Source of the DNA: Siphonodentalium dalli
Lineage: Eukaryota; Mollusca; Scaphopoda; Gadilida; Siphonodentaliidae
DNA: 64,000 nucleotides
Reading direction: 5' to 3'
Assembly: GCA_032622095.1 (NCBI GenBank)
Contig: CP136061.1
Coordinates: 7,326,734-7,390,733, forward strand
The position numbers and the translations under genes are program-made. Under the pieces are notes generated by a model. It saw only the letters and a list, made by a program, of their open reading frames with translations. It was not told where the DNA came from and made no database searches. Positions 42,801 to 54,744 of this stretch are shown here, in pieces; the first letter of the stretch is position 1; each line of letters begins with the position of its first letter.

Positions 42801-44648
42801 CGGGCGGTGCTTCACAGGGTTAATAATACGACCGGGCGGTGCTTCACAGGGTTAATAATACGACCGGGCGGTGCTTCACAGGGTTAATAATACGACCGGG
42901 CGGTGCTTCACAGGGTTAATAATACGACCGGGCGGTGCTTCACAGGGTTAATAATACGACCGGGCGGTGCTTCACAGGGTTAATAATACGACCGGGCGGT
43001 GCTTCACAGGGTTAATAATACGACCGGGCGGTGCTTCACAGGGTTAATAATACGACCGGGCGGTGCTTCACAGGGTTAATAATACGACCGGGCGGTGCTT
43101 CACAGGGTTAATAATACGACCGGGCGGTGCTTCGCAGGGTTAATAATACGACCGGGCGGTGCTTCACAGGGTTAATAATACGACCGGGCGGTGCTTCGCA
43201 GGGTTAATAATACGACCGGGCGGTGCTTCACAGGGTTAATAATACGACCGGGCGGTGCTTCACAGGGTTAATAATACGACCGGGCGGTGCTTCACATGGT
43301 TAATAATACGACCGGGCGGTGCTTCACAGGGTTAATAATACGACCGGGCGGTGCTTCACAGGGTTAATAATACGACCGGGCGGTGCTTCACAGGGTTAAT
43401 AATACGACCGGGCGGTGCTTCACAGGGTTAATAATACGACAGGGCGGTGCTTCACAGGGTTAATAATACGACCGGGCGGTGCTTCACATGGTTAATAATA
43501 CGACCGGGCGGTGCTTCACAGGGTTAATAATACGACCGGGCGATGCTTCACAGGGTTAATAATACGACCGGGCGGTGCTTCACAGGGTTAATAATACGAC
43601 CGGGCGGTGCTTCACAGGGTTAATAATACGACCGGGCGGTGCTTCGCAGGGTTAATAATACGACCGGGCGGTGCTTCACAGGGTTAATAATACGACCGGG
43701 CGGTGCTTCGCAGGGTTAATAATACGACCGGGCGGTGCTTCACAGGGTTAATAATACGACCGGGCGGTGCTTCACAGGGTTAATAATACGACCGGGCGGT
43801 GCTTCACATGGTTAATAATACGACCGGGCGGTGCTTCACAGGGTTAATAATACGACCGGGCGGTGCTTCACAGGGTTAATAATACGACCGGGCGGTGCTT
43901 CACAGGGTTAATAATACGACAGGGCGGTGCTTCACAGGGTTAATAATACGACCGGGCGGTGCTTCATATGGTTAATAATACGACCGGGCGGTGCTTCACA
44001 GGGTTAATAATACGACCGGGCGATGCTTCACAGGGTTAATAATACGACCGGGCGATGCTTCACAGGGTTAATAATACGACCGGGCGGTGCTTCACAGGGT
44101 TAATAATACGACCGGGCGGTGCTTCACAGGGTTAATAATACGACCGGGCGGTGCTTCACAGGGTTAATAATACGACCGGGCGATGCTTCACAGGGTTAAT
44201 AATACGACCGGGCGGTGCTTCACAGGGTTAATAATACGACCGGGCGATGCTTCACAGGGTTAATAATACGACCGGGCGGTGCTTCACAGGGTTAATAATA
44301 CGACCGGGCGGTGCTTCACGGGGTTAATAATACGACCGGGCGGTGCTTCACAGGGTTAATATTACGACCGGGCGGTGCTTCACAGGGTTAATATTACGAC
44401 CGGGCGGTGCTTCACAGGGTTAATAATACGACCGGGCGGTGCTTCACAGGGTTAATAATACGACCGGGCGGTGCTTCACAGGGTTAATAATACGACCGGG
44501 CGGTGCTTCGCAGGGTTAATAATACGACCGGGCGGTGCTTCACGGGGTTAATAATACGACCGGGCGGTGCTTCACAGGGTTAATAATACGACCGGGCGGT
44601 GCTTCACAGGGTTAATAATACGACCGGGCGGTGCTTCACAGGGTTAAT
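39896..44648. repeat. 32-bp satellite, about 148 copies
   Basis: TTCACAGGGTTAATAATACG followed by ACCGGGCGGTGC. Very homogeneous; variants (TTCACATGG, TTCGCAGG, TGCTCCAC, GGCGATGC, ACAGGGCGG) come in blocks. Similar variant orders recur around 43.1-43.5 and 43.65-44.0 kb, indicating higher-order duplication of roughly 0.5 kb. Lies in the intron between coding exons 3 and 4. Confidence 0.98.
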
Positions 44649-44861
44649 AGCAACTTAGTTACGTGGAAACTGCGAACTGTCTCTGAAAGAGGATATAGAT
44701 ATTTTTCTGAGGGTTCAAAATTTATATTGTTGTCTAAACGATTCTCAAATTGATCTTTCCCTAAGTCGCCCTCTGTATAAATAAATACAAATTCATGCCC
44801 ACACATAAAACAAGTTAAACGTGTAAAAACACATTATCACATCGACGTGACCAAATATGCA

Positions 44862-45013
44862 GTATAATTCAGTATAATTCAGTAGTATAATTCAGTATAA
44901 TTCAGTATAATTCAGTATAATTCAGTAGAATAATTCAGTATAATTCAGTATTCAGTATAATTCAGTATAATTCAGTAGTATAATTCAGTAGTATAATTCA
45001 GTAGTATAATTCA
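44862..45013. repeat. Short repeat of TATAATTCAG
   Basis: About 13 copies of CAGTATAATT with an optional AGT insertion (10-13 bp period). Confidence 0.92.
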
Positions 45014-45144
45014 GAAAAATATCTCATATCTCGAATCTCGGGCATGACCATCTGGAGTTGCTCGCAATAAGTATACACGTTGCATCACTCTTGTCGTTTT
45101 GATCTTGGAATTTTAATTTCGCTACGATCATTGGAAACTGATGG

Positions 45145-45242
45145 ATATGTTACTGTTTGACAGTCTGTGCCCCTGAATGCTGATAATGATGATGATGATT
45201 TTTACTGTTTGACAGTCTGTGCCCCTGAAGGCTGATAATGAT
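45145..45242 (+). repeat. About 52-bp direct duplication
   Basis: TTACTGTTTGACAGTCTGTG followed by CCCCTGAA(T/G)GCTGATAATG occurs twice, with a GAT microsatellite between. Confidence 0.85.
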
Positions 45243-46083
45243 AATAAGATAGAAAATTATCATAAACACAAAATCTAACTGGCAAAAGAACATTACGAAA
45301 AAGCAATACAGACACCAAATGTGTATGCCAACAACGTGAAAATGGCTAATATAAGCGTCACACTTTCTGCCAAATATCATTATCTAAAATAATTGTCTTT
45401 AGAACGTTCCATATCAATATCATTTAACATGATCTGGTTATTCTGACATATTAGCACAACGTACATATACATGGATATTCATATATCAGACTTGGCGGAT
45501 GCATGGGCTAAGTATAATGTGTCAATGGCTCCAAAATATGCGTTATATTTTTCATTTCTTATCACAATATCACGTTATAATCGGATTGGCCATCAATCCA
45601 TCAATTCAGAGCCATGTAGCAAATTGGTCCCGATAATGATGACCAATACCTAATCACTTTGGCTCAGTGTCTCTTAAATCGAACCCTAGCCGCAGAGCGT
45701 TGAGTTCCGTATGGGTCCGACCGAGTACTTAATGTGTGACATAGTGCAGAGCAGTCTACATTAGAACAGACTTCCGCTATATATCACCCTATGCGACACT
45801 GACTTTTAACACAATAAATACAAACCATGACTTCCCCAAGTTAATTAATTTTGCTCAAGTTTATGTTTTAATTGCTTGTGCTCGATTCTTATTACTCGGA
45901 TCTCATTTAGTGCACTTATGACTACCATCGTCTGTCCTTTACCTCGTGTTGTATGATGGATCACTAGGCACAAACTCGTATTTGACGTTTTTGTCGAATA
46001 GTGATGGCATTCAATTACGGAACCATTCCCCATTTCTTATCAGAGCAAGTTATAATTTTACATATTGCTCATTTCCTCATAAG
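45243..46083. other. Intronic, nothing recognised
   Basis: AT-rich intron sequence before coding exon 4. Confidence 0.4.
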
Positions 46084-46251
46084 GTTCAAGTTGTCCCAAG
46101 GAAGACGAGACCTTGATAAACAAACTGGTGGAGGAGTATATGGAAGCTCAGGCTGAACGACATAAAATGGAACGTGATGCTGTCATAAGGGAATTACGAC
46201 GAAAAATCGAGCAAGAACGACTGAAACGCGCAGAGTTGAGCAAGTTGACAG
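46084..46251 (+). CDS. Coding exon 4 of the CARD gene (coiled coil)
   Basis: Acceptor TCCTCATAAG; donor ACAG|GCGAGT, which would be a GC-AG intron. 168 bp, phase 1 to phase 1. Encodes DETLINKLVEEYMEAQAERH, then KMERDAVIRELRRKIEQERL, a long charged helix with heptad leucines/isoleucines, i.e. a coiled coil likely to oligomerise. Phase agrees with exons 3 and 5. Confidence 0.65.
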
Positions 46252-47696
46252 GCGAGTACACGATGGCCGCAAACTAATGAGAACAAAACACCTTATTCAG
46301 CATGTTAACCATTGAGTAGTTGACTAATTGCGATAATTCGTTTTGATGCCTCGGTTCTTTTGGTTGAACTATTCCAATTTAACAAAAACATGGAAATTAG
46401 GATGAAACACTTGTGCAGGAATTCAGTTGAACGATATCAATGGACACTTATTATATGGATAACTGTTGGATCATTCGAAAATACCCGGTTACTAGATAGA
46501 TATATTCAATTAGGATATATTTTTAATGAAATAGTTGGTCAACGCAAATCACGGTTATTCCTAGTTTGTCATAGTAATGTGTGGAACTAACATGTGAATA
46601 ATAACCATGTAATGCCCAATCAATTACGTTTGTTTGTTTTTCATGAATACTTTCTTAATTTTTCGCCTTAGGTTTATATCCATAGCTTCATTTCTACAAC
46701 CTTGCTCGCTATTCACGTTATTTGCAACCACCCGTCATTGTATCCATATTTATCATGGATGTATAATGGGGTAGCATAGTCTGTTAGCAGCTACACGAGC
46801 ATGTATGGGCATGAACAACCTGTGCAAAATATCACGTCTGGTATAAATCAAATAGAGAATATAAAATGACAGTAAACTAACACAATTGGCACTATCTGGT
46901 GCATATCATATCATTTTGATGTCTGATGTCTACATAAATAAATATAATAAAAACAGTCTGAGGGACATCTTTAACTCGTGTGATACATTGGATGATTATG
47001 ATATACACATGTACATGAACACGAGAACAATCTTCGAAAGGGGTTTCTGACTATAAAATTAGAATACAAATGAAGGCGTGGGTTACGGATATAATGCAGT
47101 AAAACATATACAATGGTCGAAAACCGGAGTTGTGAGTGACTACAATTACCAAAACAAAAACAGTAGACTACGTGCCATTAATCTTTTGATGACCACCCGA
47201 TTAAATGTCAAAGTATTTCCGCAATCCGACCTAGACCCAATACCATTACCGGGTCTTATCGTTATCTTCATAGAGTCCTGTTGATGTTTTCTATAACCTT
47301 ACTATACTCCACATTGAAATCCGTACTTATAACATATCGCTGCATTACGTATTTAATTTCAATTTTCCAAAGTGAGGGAGTGAGTTTTTAATCAATAAAG
47401 TCAGCAGCTTGTATTCTCACATTGTCAGGTTCCCTCAACCGGCCAATCATACATTTAACATAACCAGCCTGGTCCAAATCCCAATCAGAATTAATCACGA
47501 TATTATTCAATGAATGTTCATTGTGAACCCCAAACTGGACAGAGTCACATTCAAGCCCAACAGTTTGTGTGTGATATTTGTATCATTACTCGATTCAAAC
47601 ACCTACTTAAAACATGAATATACTGTGGTTTCGTGTATGGATTTCACAACACGATTATTGGCATGCAGATAACGCACGATTTACTTTTAATTATGG
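46252..47696. other. Intronic, nothing recognised
   Basis: No exon, array or element that I can support between coding exon 4 and the dispersed repeat. Confidence 0.4.
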
Positions 47697-48130
47697 ATAT
47701 ATATTTACATACTAAGTGTTGTCATCACTAAATCCAGCATTCTGATTGGTCGGCGCCCACGTGGCTAGTTACAGTTATTTCTCGGTGAATGCGCAACGGA
47801 TCATAACACCAAGCTCATAACACCATCGATACGTCATTGGGTTTGGAAAGACGAAGGCGTAATGTTTTGGGCGCATTTGGGTTTCAATATGAAGAGAAAT
47901 TGTTCCTATTAACTTTTGCCAAGGGTGCTATTGGTTATTTTGGGCTGTTTTTGTCACGATACACTTTTCGATTTAAATACATTTACAAAAGTAGCTTTTT
48001 CGCTAAATGTATATAAATATAAGGATTAACTGTCATGTGGACTGTTTTTATGGAGATGTAACCGTGAGGTAAGTGGTCATAACTTGAATGTAAAACCCGA
48101 AAAAACAGTCCACATGACAGTTAATCCTTA
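47697..48130 (+). mobile_element. Dispersed repeat, copy B
   Basis: Matches 39297-39738 in order. Its end carries an inverted pair: GGATTAACTGTCATGTGGAC at 48023 and the mirror at 48103-48127, with about 55 bp between that are inverted relative to copy A. Confidence 0.85.
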
Positions 48131-48410
48131 TGTATCTATAACAAACCGTTGCGCACGAAATCAGACTTCAATTGTGATGAGAGCATCACATTATGATTCA
48201 CATATTTCCAATTTCTGTCTCACGGTATGTTATGTACTATGTATAATGTATGAATTTTTGTTCTATTTACCCCGCTCAAGTTTGTGGCATTTTTCTCTAT
48301 TTAACAATTTGCCCAACTTGTTACCGGAAACTATACTGTAGTGGTTCGGTTAAAATTTGAATTACTAGTAACATGCATAATCTTTGTTTATATGTATTTT
48401 ATCGACACAG

Positions 48411-48476
48411 ATGAAGAAATTTGGGAATTGAGTTGTGGAACAAAGAAGGGCGCAGACGACGTAGACAAACCGAAAG
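48411..48476 (+). CDS. Coding exon 5 of the CARD gene (66 bp)
   Basis: Acceptor ATCGACACAG and donor AAAG|GTATGT. Phase 1 to phase 1. Encodes DEEIWELSCGTKKGADDVDK, a short acidic/basic linker. Its small size makes it the least certain exon of the set, but both splice sites and phase fit. Confidence 0.5.
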
Positions 48477-48930
48477 GTATGTTGTTTTGAGAATTACAGC
48501 TAGGACTGACCTTTGATTGACCCTCGTGAAACTAGATGTTAACGATGTGTCGCCTGACCCCACATATCTTGAAACACGGCATATCAAATCCTCACCCCAT
48601 TTAAATATAATAAGTACGGTTTCTATCAAAGAGCATTTTCGGTGAATACACGGGCTCCGCCCATATGTAATATTGAAACTATTCAGGTTGCACACTTCCA
48701 ATCAGAACTAAACATATGTGATGTATGGATTGAATAAAGATGACAGTTATTGTGGTCCACTGCTTTAACACTTACATTTCGATGCAACACATTCAGATGA
48801 CTTCCAGTATGTTGGTACAATGTAATTGCGTAGCAAAATTGTTGGCTGACACCACGATATATGTAATTGTGTTGACGCAATATAATATCTAAGAAAGAAT
48901 TAACGGTGTCTTCCTTTTCGATATGGACAG

Positions 48931-49107
48931 AAAATAACATGGCAAATAAAAATACCACCGACGATCCGACACAAGAGGAAGTGGCAGTCCTGACTCGTGA
49001 ACTAGAATGTCTGAAAGAAATGAAAACAGAAGCTCTTAACAGACAAAAGTTAAATCTCCAGGAAGGAATCGCACATGAGAATAGAGAACTCAATAAACTA
49101 AACATAG
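48931..49107 (+). CDS. Coding exon 6 of the CARD gene (coiled coil)
   Basis: Acceptor CTTCCTTTTCGATATGGACAG and donor ATAG|GTGAGT. 177 bp, phase 1 to phase 1. Encodes TTDDPTQEEVAVLTRELECL, KEMKTEALNRQKLNLQEGIA and HENRELNKLN, again a charged heptad-type helix. Confidence 0.68.
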
Positions 49108-50045
49108 GTGAGTATAATTTATGTATGCAGAAACCAAGTTATGATGGTAATATAGAAGACCGTTAATTTATATCTATCAGTGTTTAGTTTTGCCTTAAGT
49201 TAGCTCGGTGTTATTCAATAACATTTATATCTAATTTATTGGATGTGTTCATTTCGGTCAACTCAATCAAAGTGTTTTCTACACCTATTGTTATTGACAG
49301 TATAGAGTGATAAAATATGTACATATTGCTAAGTAATACATTTCACTTGATCGTCGCTTCAATGTGCAACTTGGTTAATCAGATAAAACACTGCATTTGG
49401 CTATTTAACAAGTGTGAAGTTTCTTTGGTATAAATATTCGGCACTCACTAGTTATGGCACATTCAAACTACCTTCAATTCGAGTACACCACACTCGTTGT
49501 AAAAGCACAGTAAAAGGTCATCAAGATACTACATCAAGATACTACATCTACATGTATGTCATGTGCCTGCAGAGAATCACAAACACTCATTTTTCTAGGC
49601 ATGATATCGACAATTTTCTAACGGCAGCTGAAGTATTTGCTGCCAAAATATAGTATAACTATTCCAGTGTGATTAGATACAAGTTTCAAACTATTTCGGC
49701 AAATCTTCCACTTTTTGAAAGCACCTGCATATTAATTACAGCAAAGGTTGATACTAATTTTGTTTTCCAAGAAATATAATTCATCTCCAAGCTTCCGTTT
49801 ATTGAGGGCCTCATGTAAACATTCTTATTCCAGATAAGGGTATTATGTGGGTGTTCTGTGGGAAATACTATTTGAATCTGGGCCGTCATTTCTGCCTCGA
49901 ATTAACGAGAGGTAGATATTTCGTATTTACTGTCTGGGAGCCTTCCAAAGCTTGTATCAGCTCAACCGATGCGCCCTGATTATTAATTATGAAATATATC
50001 GCCTCTTTTATCACTTGTAACATTAATTTGTCTTGATGTCGACAG
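49108..50045. other. Intronic, nothing recognised
   Basis: Includes a 15-bp duplication (ACTACATCAAGAT) near 49525-49550. No exon or element supported. Confidence 0.4.
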
Positions 50046-50138
50046 GAGCCAAGAAAAGCTGCACAAATACGGCACAGGACGAGGTGACACGTCGTGTAAG
50101 GGAGACAGCAACAGCGATCCCAACAATCAAGTTTAATC
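50046..50138 (+). CDS. Coding exon 7 of the CARD gene
   Basis: Acceptor TTGTCTTGATGTCGACAG and donor AATC|GTGAGT. 93 bp, phase 1 to phase 1. Encodes AKKSCTNTAQDEVTRRVRET, then ATAIPTIKFN. No domain recognised. The frame is still open at the donor and no stop-containing last exon is visible downstream, so the gene probably continues past this window or within repeats I could not parse. The 19/23-bp array begins 66 bp after this donor. Confidence 0.62.
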
Positions 50139-50204
50139 GTGAGTATGAGAAAATAAGTAACGAATATTGTTGACAACATGAACGAGATCCCTATAATGAA
50201 TAAC

Positions 50205-53200
50205 AACTTACTGCTGGAATAACAACTTACCGCTGGAATTAATAACAACTTACCGCTGGAATTAATAACAACTTACCGCTGGAATTAATAACAACTTGCC
50301 GCTGGAATTAATAACAACTTACCGCTGGAATAACAACTTACCGCTGGAATGAATAACATCATACCGCTGGAATAACAACTTACCGCTGGAATAACAACTT
50401 ACCGCTGGAATAACAACTTACTGCTGGAATAACAACTTACCGCTGGAATTAATAACAACTTACCGCTGGAATAACAACTTACCGCTGGAATTAATATCAA
50501 CTTACCGCTGGAATAACAACTTACCGCTGGAATAACAACTTACCGCTGGAATTAATAACAACTTACCGCTGGAATAACAACTTACCGCTGGAATGAATAA
50601 CATCTTACCGCTGGAATAACAACTTACCGCTGGAATTAGTAACAACTTACCGCTGGAATTAATAACAACTTACCGCTGGAATAACAACTTACCGCTGGAA
50701 TTAATAACAACTTACCGCTGGAATTAATAACAACTTACCGCTGGAATTAATAACAACTTGCCGCTGGAATTAATAACAACTTACCGCTGGAATAACAACT
50801 TACCGCTGGAATGAATAACATCATACCGCTGGAATAACAACTTACCGCTGGAATAACAACTTACCGCTGGAATAACAACTTACTGCTGGAATAACAACTT
50901 ACCGCTGGAATTAATAACAACTTACCGCTGGAATAACAACTTACCGCTGGAATTAATATCAACTTACCGCTGGAATAACAACTTACCGCTGGAATAACAA
51001 CTTACCGCTGGAATTAATAACAACTTACCGCTGGAATAACAACTTACCGCTGGAATGAATAACATCTTACCGCTGGAATAACAACTTACCGCTGGAATTA
51101 GTAACAACTTACCGCTGGAATTAATAACAACTTACCGCTGGAATAACAACCTACCGCTGGAATGGATAACATCTTACCGCTGGAATAACAACTTACCGCT
51201 GGAATAACAACTTACCGCTGGAATAACAACTTACTGCTGGAATATCAACTTACCGCTGGAATAACAACAACTTACCGCTGGAATAACAACTTACCGCTGG
51301 AATTAATATCAACTTACCGCTGGAATAACAACTTACCGCTGGAATAACAACTTACCGCTGGAATTAATAACAACTTACTGCTGGAATAACAACTTACCGC
51401 TGGAATGAATAACATCTTACCGCTGGAATAACAACTTACCGCTGGAATTAATAACAACTTACCGCTGGAATTAATAACAACTTACCGCTGGAATTAATAA
51501 CAACTTACCACTGGAATAACAACTTACTGCTGGAATTAATAACAACTTACCGCTGGAATAACAACTTACCGCTGGAATTAATAACAACTTACCGCTGGAA
51601 TAACAACTTACCGCTGGAATAACAACGTACCGCTGGAATTAATAACAACTTACCGCTGGAATAACAACTTACCGCTGGAATTAATAACAACTTACCGCTG
51701 GAATAACAACTTACCACTGGAATAACAACTTACCGCTGGAATTAATAACAACTTACTGCTGGAATTAATAACAACTTACAGCTGGAATTAATAACAACTT
51801 ACCGCTGGAATAACTACTTACCGCTGGAATTAATAACAACTTACTGCTGGAATAACAACTTACCGCTGGAATAACAACTTACCGCTGGAATAACAACAAC
51901 TTACTGCTGGAATTAATAACAACTTACCGCTGAAATAACAACTTACCGCTGGAATTAATAACAACTTACCGCTGGAATAACAACTTACCGCTGGAATAGC
52001 AACTTACCGCTGGAATTAATAACAACTTACCGCTGGAATAACAACTTACTGCTGGAATTAATAACAACTTACCGCTGGAATAACAACTTACCGCTGGAAT
52101 AACAACTTACCGCTGGAATTAATAACAACTTACCGCTGGAATTAATAACAACTTACCGCTGGAATTAATAACAACTTACCGCTGGAATTAATAACAACTT
52201 ACCGCTGGAATTAATAACAACTTACCGCTGGAATTAATAACAACTTACCGCTGGAATTAATAACAACTTACCGCTGGAATAACAACTTACCGCTGGAATT
52301 AATAACAACTTACCGCTGGAATTAATAACAACTTACCGCTGGAATTAATAACAACTTATCGCTGGAATAACAACTTACCGCTGGAATTAATAACAACTTA
52401 CCGCTGGAATAACAACTTACCGCTGGAATAACAACTTACTGCTGGAATTAATAACAACTTACCGCTGGAATAACAACTTACCGCTGGAATAACAACTTAC
52501 CGCTGGAATTAATAACAACTTACCGCTGGAATTAATAACAACTTACCGCTGGAATTAATAACAACTTACCGCTGGAATAACAACTTACCGCTGGAATAAC
52601 AACTTACTGCTGGAATTAATAACAACTTACCGCTGGAATAACAACTTACCGCTGGAATTAATAACAACTTACCGCTGGAATAACAACTTACCACTGGAAT
52701 AACAACTTACCGCTGGAATTAATAACAACTTACCGCTGGAATAACAACTTACCGCTGGAATTAATAACAACTTACCGCTGGAATAACAACTTACCACTGG
52801 AATAACAACTTACCGCTGGAATTAATAACAACTTACCGCTGGAATTAATAACAACTTACAGCTGGAATTAATAACAACTTACCGCTGGAATAACAACTTA
52901 CCGCTGGAATTAATAACAACTTACTGCTGGAATAACAACTTACTGCTGGAATAACAACTTACCGCTGGAATAACAACAACTTACTGCTGGAATTAATAAC
53001 AACTTACCGCTGAAATAACAACTTACCGCTGGAATTAATAACAACTTACCGCTGGAATAACAACTTACCGCTGGAATAACAACTTACCGCTGGAATTAAT
53101 AACAACTTACCGCTGGAATAACAACTTACTGCTGGAATTAATAACAACTTACCGCTGGAATAACAACTTACCGCTGGAATAACAACTTACCGCTGGAATT

Positions 53201-54495
53201 AATAACAACTTACCGCTGGAATTAATAACAACTTACCGCTGGAATTAATAACAACTTACCGCTGGAATTAATAACAACTTACCGCTGGAATTAATAACAA
53301 CTTACTGCTGGAATAACAACTTACCGCTGGAATTAATAACAACTTACCGCTGGAATTAATAACAACTTACCGCTGGAATTAATAACAACTTATCGCTGGA
53401 ATAACAACTTACCGCTGGAATTAATAACAACTTACTGCTGGAATAACAACTTACCGCTGGAATAACAACTTACTGCTGGAATTAATAACAACTTACCGCT
53501 GGAATAACAACTTACCGCTGGAATTAATAACAACTTACCGCTGGAATTAATAACAACTTACCGCTGGAATTAATATCAACTTACCGCTGGAATTAATAAC
53601 AACTTACCGCTGGAATTAATAACAACATACCGCTGGAATTAATATCAACTTACCGCTGGAATAACAACTTACCGCTGGAATTAATAACAACTTACCGCTG
53701 GAATAACAACTTACCGCTGGAATAACAACTTACCGCTGGAATTAATAACAACTTACCGCTGGAATAACAACTTACTGCTGGAATTTATAACAACTTACCG
53801 CTGGAATAACAACTTACCGCTGGAATTAATAACAACTTACCGCTGGAATAACAACTTACCGCTGGAATTAATAACAACTTACCGCTGGAATAACAACTTA
53901 CCGCTGGAATAACAACTTACCGCTGGAATTAATAACAACTTACCGCTGGAATTAATAACAACTTACCGCTGGAATTAATAACAACTTACCGCTGGAATTA
54001 ATAACAACTTACCGCTGGAATAATAACTTACTGCTGGAATTAATAACAACTTACCGCTGGAATTAATAACAACTTACCGCTGGAATTATTAACAACTTAC
54101 CGCTGGAATTAATAACAACTTACCGCTGGAATAACAACTTACCGCTGGAATTAATAACAACTTACCGCTGGAATAACAACTTACCGCTGGAATAACAACT
54201 TACCGCTGGAATTAATAACAACTTACCGCTTGAATAAAAACTTACTGCTGGAATTAATAACAACTTACCGCTTGAATAACAACTTACCGCTGGAATTAAT
54301 AACAACTTACCGCTGGAATAACAACTTACCGCTGGAATAACAACTTACCGCTGGAATTAATAACAACTTACCGCTGGAATAACAACTTACCGCTGGAATA
54401 ACAACTTACCGCTGGAATTAATAACAACTTACCGCTGGAATAACAACTTACTGCTGGAATTAATAACAACTTACCGCTGGAATAACAACTTACCT
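50205..54495. repeat. Mixed 19/23-bp minisatellite, about 200 units
   Basis: Units are ATAACAACTTACCGCTGGA (19 bp) or the same with an extra ATTA (23 bp). The order of 19 and 23 units repeats over longer distances; for example, about 50250-50690 recurs at 50740-51130. Reading the minus strand, each unit contains GGTAAGT and TTATTCCAG. No coding function. Confidence 0.97.
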
Positions 54496-54744
54496 CTAGA
54501 ATTTCATGTGGCGTGTTATATTCAACATGATTACATGATCAGCTGCGGCATATAGGTGCATGAAATAGAATCCGACACCCGGCATACATGCAATCATTTG
54601 GTTTGGATATCATCAATCGTGTTGTGGCATATTGATGAACCGATTTACAGACCGAGAAAGATTAAATCCACTCGCTTTGCAAATGATTATTAACTACCAA
54701 ACGTTTGAATAATGTGTCCTTTTATGTATTACCTACCGAACGTA

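Noticed and set aside
39896-44648. CRISPR-like array
   Set aside because: The 32-bp units are directly adjacent with no variable spacers, in a eukaryotic intron, with no cas genes: a satellite.
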